Of a stretch of DNA of 14,095 nucleotides, positions 7,209 to 13,899 are shown piece by piece. A model generated the notes under the pieces. That model was given only the letters and a program-made list of their open reading frames with translations. It did no database searches and had not been told where the DNA came from. The translations under genes were made by a program, and so were the position numbers. This DNA comes from DATHWB01 sp035544575 (lineage in GTDB: Bacteria > Actinomycetota > Acidimicrobiia > Spongiisociales > ZC4RG35): NCBI GenBank assembly GCA_035544575.1, contig DATKEC010000079.1:1-14095 (forward strand), given 5' to 3'. Each line of letters starts with the position of its first letter. Within the stretch, counting starts at the first letter, position 1.

Positions 7209-7763
7209 ATGGACGAACTGGGGACCCGGTTTCGAGCCGGTGACTCGACGGCGATGACTGAGGTCTACCGGCGCTATGCCGGTGCGGTGACGACCGTTGC
7301 CCGGAGTGCATTGTGGAGCGACGATCTGGTGGCAGACGCCGTCCAGCAGACCTTCGTCAAAGCGTGGAGCGCCCGCGACGACTTCGACCCCGCCCGTCCG
7401 TTCCCTCCCTGGCTCTATGCCATCGCTCGCCGGGTGGCGATCGACATCGTCCGCAGGGAGCGACGGCGTCAAGGACCAGAGCCGAGCTCGGTAGATCTGG
7501 CGGTGTTGCCCGTGGACCTCTCCGACGTCTGGGAGATCTTCGAGGTGCGGGCCGCGCTCGACGAGCTCCCCGGCGACGAACGAGAAGTTCTCCGCCTCCA
7601 CTACTTCGAGGGCCGCACCCACGGTGAGATCGCCGAGATCCTCGGCATTCCCCTCGGCACGGTGAAGTCCCGCTCGCATCGGGCACACGGACGGCTGTCG
7701 GACACGCTCGGCCATCTCGTAGCCGAACCGAACGAGACCCGTGGGCGTATGGAGGGGGCATGA
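7209..7763 (+). CDS. ECF-family RNA polymerase sigma factor
   Basis: 184 aa, the usual ECF length. Region 2 covers about residues 15-85, with the AVQQTFVKAWSAR segment (45-57) and the PWLYAIARRVAIDIVRRERR stretch (67-86) typical of sigma-70 region 2 helices that bind core and the -10 element. Region 4 covers about 112-168, with a helix-turn-helix (HGEIAEILGIPLGTVKSRSHRA, 138-159) for the -35 element. There is no extra C-terminal domain. ATG 7209 gives a normal N-terminus (RFRAGDSTAMTEVYRRYAG). A GTG at 7167 would add 14 residues, and neither start has a clear SD. The stop overlaps the next start by ATGA, so it is co-translated with the anti-sigma gene. It is divergent from the giant gene. I could not find a convincing ECF-type autoregulatory promoter upstream. 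Confidence 0.93.
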   Translation: MDELGTRFRAGDSTAMTEVYRRYAGAVTTVARSALWSDDLVADAVQQTFVKAWSARDDFDPARPFPPWLYAIARRVAIDIVRRERRRQGPEPSSVDLAVLPVDLSDVWEIFEVRAALDELPGDEREVLRLHYFEGRTHGEIAEILGIPLGTVKSRSHRAHGRLSDTLGHLVAEPNETRGRMEGA

Positions 7764-8287
7764 CTTCTCACGACGACCGATCGCGCAGAACCGGCGAGAT
7801 CCTCGCTGGTACCGCGGTGTGGGCGGACGAGCCGGAGTTGCTCGGTTCCGTCCTCGCCGAGATCGAGGTGCCTCGGCGGTCCCGTGGACCCTGGATGGCC
7901 GCCGCGGCCGCGCTCGCACTCGTGGCAGCGGTCGGGAGTCTGATCCTCACCCGGCCCGCTCCCGTCGACTTCACCCTGGCCGGCACCGAATTGGCACCGG
8001 CCGCCTCGGCGGAGGTGCGGCTCGTCGAGACTCCCGCAGGGATCGTGCTGCGCCTCGAGGTGGAGGGCTTGGAGCCGGCGGCCCCCGGCACGTATTACCA
8101 GGGCTGGGTCGTCTCGGACGCCGCGGAAGTGAGCGTCGGGACGTTCCACATGCGGGGCGGCGACGGCTCCGTGGCCTTCTGGTCGGGCGTGGCGCCGGCC
8201 GAATACCCCGAGTTGATCGTGACCCTTCAAGAGGAGACAGCGGGACCCGCCCGGTCCGACGTAGTGGTCATGACCGGGCGGGCCTGA
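7760..8287 (+). CDS. RskA-like single-pass anti-sigma protein
   Basis: 175 aa. A short cytosolic N-terminus (1-44) is followed by one transmembrane helix (about 45-63, Ala/Leu/Val rich) and an extracytoplasmic domain (about 65-175). The segment LEPAAPGTYYQGWVV...VGTFHM...VAFWSG resembles the C-terminal domain of RskA-type anti-sigma-K factors. The ATG overlaps the sigma stop (ATGA) and has a strong SD (GGAGGGGG at 7751-7758) inside the sigma gene, so it is translationally coupled. The expected role is to hold the upstream ECF factor at the membrane and release it on a signal. The N-terminus has no HxxxCxxC zinc motif and is shorter than a usual anti-sigma domain, so sigma binding would rest on one or two helices. 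The assignment rests partly on context. Confidence 0.75.
   Translation: MTSHDDRSRRTGEILAGTAVWADEPELLGSVLAEIEVPRRSRGPWMAAAAALALVAAVGSLILTRPAPVDFTLAGTELAPAASAEVRLVETPAGIVLRLEVEGLEPAAPGTYYQGWVVSDAAEVSVGTFHMRGGDGSVAFWSGVAPAEYPELIVTLQEETAGPARSDVVVMTGRA
8246..8282. terminator. Bidirectional GC hairpin at convergent gene ends
   Basis: A perfect 11-bp inverted repeat (8246-8256 with 8272-8282) with a 15-base loop. It lies in the last codons of the anti-sigma gene and reaches to 12 bases from the end of the convergent lipoprotein gene. There is no T-tract on either side. Strong GC-rich hairpins without U-runs at convergent ends are commonly read as terminators in high-GC actinobacteria. The two genes are only 6 bases apart, so one element would have to serve both. 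Confidence 0.55.
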
Positions 8288-8293
8288 CACCCA

Positions 8294-9151
8294 TCAGCGG
8301 TAGAGGGTGGCGTCCGGTCCGATCACGAACCACACGTCGTTGACTCCTTGGCCGTTGATGTCCCCAGGTGCCCCATCCCCGGCAAAGCGGTAGAGCGGCC
8401 AGTCTCCGTAGACCAGCTGGGTGGTCCCGTCGTCCCGGGTGATGCTTGACATGAGCGACTCGTCGAGGTCGGCCCCGATGACCGCGTCGCCCGACACGGG
8501 TGGCCAGTTGTCCGCGCAGGGGCCCGTACACGTCGACTCGGTGGGCGAGTCGGGTGTGAACCCGTAGAGGGTGAACCCGTCGGCGTCGACCAGCATCGGA
8601 CCCAGTTCGGACTCTCCAACGGTGATGTCGGCGTCGGCTGCAGCCGCCGCGGTTGTGGTGGTCGTTTCCTCCTCGGACTCCGTGTCGTCCGCGCCGACGA
8701 GTTCGCCGTCGGCATCGACGACGAACCAGACGCCTTCGACGTCCTGGCCGTTGACATCGCCAGGCGCGCTGTCTCCGGCGAAGTAGTAGAGGGGCCATTC
8801 GCCGACGACGAGCTGGGTGGTTCCGTCGTCACGCTGGGTGACAGAGAAGAGCGATGCGTCGAGCCCGTCTCCGATCGCAGTGTCGCCGTCGAGCGGCGGC
8901 CAGACCTGGGCGCATTCGTCGTAGCAGTTGCTGACCCTGGGGTCATCGACGGTGAAGCCGTAGACCGTCATCCCCTCGGGTCCGACCAGGACTTCGCCGA
9001 GTGACGTCGATGCCAAGCCGATACCCGGCGCGGGTGCGGCGGTCGTCTCGGGCGGGCCCGAGGTCGTGGTGGTGTCGCCGGCGCCGTCGTCACCGCCACA
9101 CGCGGCCAGAACCACAACGATGACCGCAAGAACCGTGAATCGTTTTCCCAT
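8294..9151 (-). CDS. Lipoprotein with two tandem secreted-repeat (Lipoprotein_15) domains
   Basis: 285 aa. The signal peptide ends in lipobox LAAC (Cys18), followed by a Thr/Gly/Pro-rich linker, so it should be lipid-anchored outside the membrane. Two copies of the same domain follow, about 52-150 and 183-285. Each has VYGFT/LYGFT, a C-x3-C pair (Cys76/80 and Cys208/212), a WPP motif, RDDGTTQLV, GEWPLY/GDWPLY, FAGDxAPGD and a VWFV ending, joined by an acidic/Thr-rich linker. This pattern is the secreted-repeat family of unknown function (PF03640/COG4315 type, from memory). ATG 9151 is chosen because it starts the signal peptide and has AGGGA about 9 bases upstream; the longer open frame has no SD. 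It is convergent with the anti-sigma gene. Its function is unknown. Confidence 0.9.
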   Translation of the reverse strand: MGKRFTVLAVIVVVLAACGGDDGAGDTTTTSGPPETTAAPAPGIGLASTSLGEVLVGPEGMTVYGFTVDDPRVSNCYDECAQVWPPLDGDTAIGDGLDASLFSVTQRDDGTTQLVVGEWPLYYFAGDSAPGDVNGQDVEGVWFVVDADGELVGADDTESEEETTTTTAAAAADADITVGESELGPMLVDADGFTLYGFTPDSPTESTCTGPCADNWPPVSGDAVIGADLDESLMSSITRDDGTTQLVYGDWPLYRFAGDGAPGDINGQGVNDVWFVIGPDATLYR

Positions 9152-9173
9152 GGTGTGTCCCTTCGGTTCGGTG

Positions 9174-9191
9174 AACGACCATGTGGTCGTT
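9174..9191. repeat. Perfect 8-bp inverted repeat upstream of the lipoprotein gene
   Basis: AACGACCA and TGGTCGTT, separated by TG, form an 18-base palindrome. It lies 23 bases before the lipoprotein ATG and 55 bases after the murA stop (minus-strand direction). It could be an operator for the lipoprotein gene or a terminator for the murA operon. The lack of a following T-run and its position close to the start favour an operator. A weaker 5-bp hairpin (9225-9237) lies just after the murA stop. Confidence 0.45.
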
Positions 9192-9199
9192 GCTACCGA

Positions 9200-9224
9200 T
9201 ACGTCCCGGACGCCTGGTTGGTTC
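9200..9224 (-). promoter_or_regulatory. Weak ECF-type promoter candidate for the lipoprotein gene
   Basis: On the minus strand, GAACC (9224-9220) and CGTA (9203-9200) are separated by 16 bases. This resembles the GGAAC-N16-CGT(C/T) pattern of many ECF promoters, but the -35 lacks the first G of GGAAC. It lies about 49 bases before the ATG. It is the only promoter-like pair I saw in this gap, and would fit control by the adjacent ECF sigma factor. Confidence 0.25.
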
Positions 9225-9245
9225 GGAGGGCACCTCCCGCGTGGG

Positions 9246-10604
9246 TCAGTGGTCCACGCGTTCGAGGCTGAGGCCGAGCGACTGGAAGGTCTCCATCGGG
9301 CGGTTGTAGCCGCGTTCGAGATGATTGACCCCACCGATGCGGGAGGATCCTTCGGCGACCGCGGCGGCAATCACACCCGAGAAACCGGCGCGAACGTCGG
9401 GAATCTCGACGTCGGCGCCTCTGAGCTTGGTCACACCGCGTACGACGGCTGAGTGGACCGCGTTGGTGTCGTGGAACCGGCACGCCGGCCCACCGAGGCA
9501 TGTGTCGAACAGCTCGACCTCTCCGCCCATGGCGCGAACGACCGACGCCGGATAGCGCACCCGGTCTTCGAAGACCGTTTCGTGCAACACCGACATTCCG
9601 TCCGCCTGGGTCATGAGGACGAGGAGCGGGGATTGCCAGTCCGTCATGAATCCGGGGTGGGTGTCGGTGTGGACCGCGACCGGGTTCAGACCGTTCGACG
9701 ACGCCGTGATCCAGTCGTCGTTCACGTCGAGGACCGCGCCCATCCGGCTCAACGTGGTGATGGCGGTCACCAGCCGATCCTGGCTGCATCCGGCCACCCG
9801 GACGTTCCCACCCGTGATGAGCCCCGCCACCAGATACGAGAACGCTTCGAGGCGGTCGCCCTGGAGCCGGGTGTGGGCTCCCCGCAATTGGGAGACTCCT
9901 TCGATCACGAACTGGCGATCGGGTCGTTGTTCGAGGCGGGCACCCATCCGCTGCAGGAAGAGTGCGAGTTCGACGATCTCGGGTTCGGTGGCGGCGTTGG
10001 ACAGGACGGTGCGTCCCTCGGCCATGGCGGCGGCGAGCAGGACCGTCTCGGTGGCCATGACGGAGGGATACGGGAGTTCGATCTGGGCGCCGTGCAGCCG
10101 GTCGGCTCGGGCGTGGATCCCGTCGTCGGTTTCTTCGACGTCGGCGCCCATTGCCCGTAACGCCGTCACGTGGAAGTCGACCGGTCTCCGACCGATCCGG
10201 TCCCCGCCCGGGAGCGGTACGAAGACCTCGTGGCGCAGGTGGAGAAGGGGCCCGAGCAGGAGGATCGGGATCCGGTTGAGGCCGGTGTATTCGACTGAGA
10301 CCTGGAACCCGACCTCGTCGGCAGGGTGAATGACGATCTGGTCCTCGGATCGTTCCACCCCGACGCCCAACGAACGGAGGATTGCCTCGGTGATGTGGAC
10401 GTCTCCGACGTCGGGAATGTTCTCGATCACCGAGGGGGTGGTGCCCATGACCGCAGCCACCATGTGCTTGGTGACGGCGTTCTTGGACCCGGCGACTTCC
10501 ACCTCACCCCGCAGCGGTCCCGAGGGCTCGACGAGCCAGGCGGGCGATCGTTCTTCGGCAGCCACCAACTCATTGTATGGACCGGGTCCGGACTTCTGAC
10601 CCAT
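9246..10604 (-). CDS. murA: MurA-family UDP-GlcNAc enolpyruvyl transferase, Asp in place of catalytic Cys
   Basis: 452 aa, an EPSP synthase/MurA-type inside-out barrel. MurA moves enolpyruvate from PEP to UDP-GlcNAc, the first committed step of peptidoglycan synthesis, in the cytosol. Aligned by eye to E. coli MurA: Lys41-Asn42 (K22-N23), Arg111 (R91), Asp135 (C115), Arg140 (R120), Asp322 (D305), Arg348 (R331), Asp403/Arg405 (D369/R371) and Arg431 (R397) are all in place. Only the catalytic Cys differs: the loop reads PLPGGDRIGRRPVD with GAC at 10200-10202. A Cys-to-Asp MurA stays active and resists fosfomycin in mycobacteria. The protein has about 20 extra N-terminal residues. ATG 10604 shares its A with the upstream DUF885 stop (TGATG). 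The open frame extends further upstream only as a shadow of that gene. A paralogous role with a related substrate is possible. Confidence 0.88.
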   Translation of the reverse strand: MGQKSGPGPYNELVAAEERSPAWLVEPSGPLRGEVEVAGSKNAVTKHMVAAVMGTTPSVIENIPDVGDVHITEAILRSLGVGVERSEDQIVIHPADEVGFQVSVEYTGLNRIPILLLGPLLHLRHEVFVPLPGGDRIGRRPVDFHVTALRAMGADVEETDDGIHARADRLHGAQIELPYPSVMATETVLLAAAMAEGRTVLSNAATEPEIVELALFLQRMGARLEQRPDRQFVIEGVSQLRGAHTRLQGDRLEAFSYLVAGLITGGNVRVAGCSQDRLVTAITTLSRMGAVLDVNDDWITASSNGLNPVAVHTDTHPGFMTDWQSPLLVLMTQADGMSVLHETVFEDRVRYPASVVRAMGGEVELFDTCLGGPACRFHDTNAVHSAVVRGVTKLRGADVEIPDVRAGFSGVIAAAVAEGSSRIGGVNHLERGYNRPMETFQSLGLSLERVDH

Positions 10605-12274
10605 CAAACGTCGCTCACCCAGTCCTCGACGAGTCGTCTCAGCACACGGAGCGGTACTGATCCGCTCGTCAGGACCACATCGTGAAATCCCGGATAGGTG
10701 AATCGGTCGCCCATGGCTGCTCTGGCCTGCTCTCGCAGACGGAATATCTCGCGCTGACCCATCTTGTAGGCGAGGGCCTGGCCGGGCATGCCGATGTAGC
10801 GGTCGACTTCGCCGGCGATCGTTTCGTGCGAGACGGCGGCGTGGTCGGTGAAGAATGCGATCGCCTGATCCCTCGTCCAGCCGCGATGGTGGATACCCGT
10901 GTCCACCACCAAGCGTATGGCCCGCCAGGCATCCGAACTCACCATGCCGAGCCGGTCGATCGGCGTGGAGTACAGGCCGATCTCGTCGGCGAGCCGCTCG
11001 GCGTAGAGACCCCACCCTTCGGCGTGGGCGATGTTGGCCGAGTAGTTGCGGAACCGGGGGATGTCGGTGAGTTCGGCTGCCAGGGTCCGGTCGAAGTGGT
11101 GGCCCGGGATCGCCTCGTGATGGGTGGTCGACTCGGCGTCGAAGCGCGTGCGAGTGTGCGGCTCGTGGGTGTTGAGGAAGTATCTGCCCGGCCGCGACCC
11201 GTCCGGGGCACCCACGCCGTAGTAGGCCGGCGGCATCGACGGCGCGAGACCGGCCGGCACTTCCACCACCTCGCAGGGACCGACCGGCATCACGCCGAAC
11301 CACGGTGGGACGGCGCTCCACGCCCTGTCGATCGTCTGGCGGGCGTGCTCGAGCATCTCGGCTGCACTGGCGTATCGCAGGTCCGGATCCGAGCGGAGGC
11401 GCTCGATCACGACCGCTGTGTCGGATGTGCCGAACGCCTCCTCGCCTATCTCGGCGAGCTCGTAACGAAGCGAGCCGGTTGCTTCGTCGAGGCCGATGCG
11501 GTGGATCTCGTCGGCGTCGATGGTCAGCGAGGTGAACACCTCCGTGAGCTTCGAGTAGCGCTCCGGACCGTTGGGGAGATGGAGGATTCCCGGCTCGTCG
11601 TCCGAGCGGGCGACGCCGCTGGCGACGTCGGTGAGGAACTCGAGATGCCGGGCGAAGGCCGGTCGCACACTTTCGGAGACGGCGTGTCGGAGCAACTCGC
11701 GCCACTCGGCCTCCCCGTCCCAGTTTGGCGGTGCGCCGATCGACAGCATCGGGTCGTCTTCCAGAGGAGCAGCGACCGACGCCTCGATCTGGGCGAGGAC
11801 ACGCGCCAGATTGGTGCGGGTCGGGGTGAGGCCCGCCGCCAGGTCTGCACGCTGGCGTTCTTCGACCTTCGTCAGGTACTCCGGGATGGATCTGACCCGC
11901 TCCAGCAACATCTCCGCATGAGTGGGCTCGGCAGCGGCCATCTGGCTGAACGCCATCGGGAATGAGGACTGGACTCCCAGGTACGGGCTGATGGCGGCGG
12001 TGTACACGCCGGCCCTTTCGAGCGCCGCGTCACTTCGGGCAGTCTCCACGAGGACGTCGCGGGTGAGGGCATCGCCGGTGCTCAGGCCATCGAGAGCCTC
12101 AGCCCGGTCGGCCAGGTCGGCCAACCGTACGACTACCGCCTCGGTCTCCTCGTGGGTGATCGGACCCAGTCGGTCGTCGAAGCGGTGGTCGCCGTAGATC
12201 GTCGCAAGGACCGGAGACGACTCCATCCAGAGATCCCAGTACTCGTCGGCGAGCGAAGCGATCGTGTCGGCCAT
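10604..12274 (-). CDS. DUF885-family putative zinc peptidase
   Basis: 556 aa, the usual size for DUF885 proteins. The family signature is clear in the C-terminal half: HHEAIPGHH at 385-393 (a zinc-binding HExxxH-like motif) and EGWGLYAE at 419-426, with the downstream conserved segment around YIGMPGQALAYKMGQ (493-507). No signal peptide is seen, so it is probably cytosolic. Family members are annotated as metallopeptidases or simply of unknown function; the substrate is unknown. ATG 12274 is chosen because AAGGA lies about 10 bases upstream, while the 17-residue longer frame has no SD. The stop overlaps the murA start (TGATG), so the two are likely one operon with coupled translation. Co-occurrence with murA hints at a peptide or cell-wall role, but that is inference. 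Confidence 0.88.
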   Translation of the reverse strand: MADTIASLADEYWDLWMESSPVLATIYGDHRFDDRLGPITHEETEAVVVRLADLADRAEALDGLSTGDALTRDVLVETARSDAALERAGVYTAAISPYLGVQSSFPMAFSQMAAAEPTHAEMLLERVRSIPEYLTKVEERQRADLAAGLTPTRTNLARVLAQIEASVAAPLEDDPMLSIGAPPNWDGEAEWRELLRHAVSESVRPAFARHLEFLTDVASGVARSDDEPGILHLPNGPERYSKLTEVFTSLTIDADEIHRIGLDEATGSLRYELAEIGEEAFGTSDTAVVIERLRSDPDLRYASAAEMLEHARQTIDRAWSAVPPWFGVMPVGPCEVVEVPAGLAPSMPPAYYGVGAPDGSRPGRYFLNTHEPHTRTRFDAESTTHHEAIPGHHFDRTLAAELTDIPRFRNYSANIAHAEGWGLYAERLADEIGLYSTPIDRLGMVSSDAWRAIRLVVDTGIHHRGWTRDQAIAFFTDHAAVSHETIAGEVDRYIGMPGQALAYKMGQREIFRLREQARAAMGDRFTYPGFHDVVLTSGSVPLRVLRRLVEDWVSDV

Positions 12275-12349
12275 CGGGGTGTGTCCTTTTCTGCGGACTC
12301 CCAGACTATGTGGACCCGTGTCCAAGCCGCGTGTGCCCAGATGGGGCGA

Positions 12350-13285
12350 TCACGGCGTCGTCGGCTGGCCTCGCACCGGAGGAGCGAGCGCGGCGCGGTC
12401 GGCCCGCGCCGCTGGGGACAGCGCCCCGAACCAGACGCCGGTCACCACGACCGCGGCCCCCACCGCCCCTTGGGAGGTGATTGGCTCGTCCGCCAGCCAG
12501 GCGCCGAGAATCATCGTCACCACCGGGAAGAGCACGAACATGTACGAAGTGGCTGAAGCAGTCCAATGACGTACCACGAGGAGTACCAGCACGAAGAGAC
12601 CGACCGAGCCCAGCGTCACGAGATACACGAGGGACCACACCACTTCTGGCTGGCGGGGCAGCACCCAGGAGTCGCCGAACAGCAGAGAGAGAACGATGAG
12701 GCTTGGTGCCCCGACTCCCAGCGCCACCGCGTTGGTCACCGCCGGATGGCTGGCGGCGAGCTTCTTGCCCACGATGACGCCTTCACCCACGGCCAGCGCC
12801 GATAGGAGCATCGCCACAAGCGGCCCGAGTGGAAGCTCCACGTCCTCGAGGCCGATCGTCATCCACAGGATGCCCGTGAGCGCCAGGACCGATCCGGCGA
12901 TGGCGCGCCCTCCCAGCCGCTCCATCCTGTGGGCAGCGGCGAGCAACAGAGTCACCAAGGGGACGATCGCCAACACCACGGCGGCGATGCCGGCAGAAAC
13001 CCGGACGAGGGCCCAGTAGACGAGGGCATAGAAGAGGGTGATGCTGAGCAGGCCGTAGGCGAGATTCAGGACCAGAGTCCGTCCCCGCGGCCAGCGGAGT
13101 CGCATCACGGACACGATTGCGATGAACAACAGCGCGGCGATGCTGAATCGGAGTGCTGCACCCCACACCGGATCGAGTTCGCGGTTGCTGAACCGGACGG
13201 CGAGGAAGTTTCCGCCGCCCAGCCACACGGCTACACCGAAGGCAGCGAGGGTCATTCCGCCAGGGGGACGGGCCTGTTCGTCCAT
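12350..13285 (-). CDS. DMT superfamily (EamA) transporter
   Basis: 311 aa with about ten hydrophobic segments in two EamA-like halves. The N-terminal WLGGGNFLAVRFSNRELDP segment, ALRFSIAALLF, and the later LVYWALVRVSAGIAAVVLAI stretch are typical of EamA proteins. It is expected to be a metabolite or drug exporter; the substrate cannot be told. It is not closely similar to the RhtA-like protein at 209-1075. ATG 13285 is supported by AGGAG about 9 bases upstream; the longer open frame back to 13444 lacks this and runs up to the tRNA-Arg promoter. The C-terminal tail after the last helix is hydrophilic. It precedes the DUF885 gene on the same strand by 75 bases, so transcription could read through, though DUF885 has its own SD. 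Confidence 0.9.
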   Translation of the reverse strand: MDEQARPPGGMTLAAFGVAVWLGGGNFLAVRFSNRELDPVWGAALRFSIAALLFIAIVSVMRLRWPRGRTLVLNLAYGLLSITLFYALVYWALVRVSAGIAAVVLAIVPLVTLLLAAAHRMERLGGRAIAGSVLALTGILWMTIGLEDVELPLGPLVAMLLSALAVGEGVIVGKKLAASHPAVTNAVALGVGAPSLIVLSLLFGDSWVLPRQPEVVWSLVYLVTLGSVGLFVLVLLVVRHWTASATSYMFVLFPVVTMILGAWLADEPITSQGAVGAAVVVTGVWFGALSPAARADRAALAPPVRGQPTTP

Positions 13286-13431
13286 CGACCACACTCCTGT
13301 GCTCGGTGAACTTCGGCGCATCAAAGGGCCGAAAGCACCAAGCCCGTGAATGATGCCAGAGCGAGCGTCTCGCTGCGGCTCCGGGGCAGTCGCGGGATGG
13401 GGGTCGCTTCGCCGGACGGGCGGGGCCGGTT

Positions 13432-13437
13432 TACCAT
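13432..13437 (+). promoter_or_regulatory. Candidate -10 box of tRNA-Arg
   Basis: TACCAT fits TANNNT and lies 11 bases before the mature 5' end of tRNA-Arg, giving a start about 5 bases upstream of the tRNA. A poor -35 candidate (TTCGCC, 13408-13413) lies 18 bases upstream. The position and the AT-rich patch in a very GC-rich surrounding support it. Confidence 0.5.
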
Positions 13438-13448
13438 TGGGCATCCAA

Positions 13449-13522
13449 GCGCCCGTAGCTCAATTGGATAGAGCGTCTGACTACGGATCAGGAGGTTGGG
13501 GGTTCAAGTCCCTCCGGGCGTG
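13449..13522 (+). tRNA. tRNA-Arg (anticodon ACG)
   Basis: A complete class I tRNA. The acceptor stem pairs 13449-13455 with 13515-13521, with one G-T pair at the end. The D-arm is at about 13458-13473. The anticodon stem TCTGA/TCAGG (one T-G pair) has loop CTACGGA and anticodon ACG at 13483-13485. The T-arm has a TTCAAGT loop and the discriminator is G13522. CCA is not encoded. The A34 is expected to be deaminated to inosine to read CGU, CGC and CGA. Confidence 0.95.
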
Positions 13523-13529
13523 CTACGCG

Positions 13530-13554
13530 AAACCCCCGTTCGGACGGGGGTTTT
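13530..13554 (+). terminator. Intrinsic terminator after tRNA-Arg
   Basis: A 10-bp stem (13530-13539 with 13544-13553, CCCCCGT/ACGGGGG core) with a TCGG tetraloop is followed by TTTT. It starts 8 bases after the tRNA. The A-run on the 5' side makes it potentially bidirectional, so it could also stop minus-strand transcription coming from the right. Confidence 0.9.
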
Positions 13555-13555
13555 C

Positions 13556-13899
13556 GTATGTCTGGGGGTGCGGCGGAGCAGACCGAACCTACCTGCGGGC
13601 ACACAAGTCGGACTTGCCGGGCACAAAAGGGCACCCACGCGACTGACCGCGACAGTGCCGTCATGGTGTCCGGCTTGGGTTGTTGACGATTGCGGTCGCC
13701 GGCACCTGGTACCGCTGGTTCAATCGACCGTCGAGGCGAGCACCCAAGGCCGGGTGACCTGCGGGATCAGCGACCACGTTCCCGGCACCGAGTTGATCTC
13801 CGATGTGATCGTTGTGGCCGCTCGCTGTGGACTCGCAGGGACCCGTTGCTGTACCGAACTGGCGCACTTGGAGCTGTCACAGGATCCAGACCACTCTGA
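13556..13899. other. Stretch with no assignable gene
   Basis: About 344 bases between the tRNA-Arg terminator and the end of the next gene. Open frames cross it on both strands (one on the plus strand starts inside the tRNA), but none has a plausible start with SD, a recognised domain or convincing protein character. A TTGACG at 13684-13689 followed 18 bases later by TGGTAC is the only promoter-like pair I saw, and it is weak. No integrase, att-core duplicate of the tRNA 3' end, or repeat array was noticed. Confidence 0.5.

Noticed and set aside
7093..7311. Longer N-terminus for the giant protein (start at 7311)
   Set aside because: It would run across the whole divergent gap and the first codons of the sigma gene. 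The extra residues look non-coding, while a leaderless promoter fits ATG 7092.
10605..11705. Long upstream extension of the murA frame (to 819 aa)
   Set aside because: It lies wholly within the DUF885 gene on the same strand, is rich in Arg/Pro/His with no domain character, and the MurA fold starts after ATG 10604.
13360..13374. Short inverted repeat AGCGAG-CGT-CTCGCT upstream of tRNA-Arg
   Set aside because: Only 6-bp arms in GC-rich DNA, no T-run and no clear relation to a start; not above chance.
13449..13522. tRNA-Arg as an occupied integration site
   Set aside because: No integrase gene and no second copy of the tRNA 3' end in the window, so an integrated element cannot be supported.
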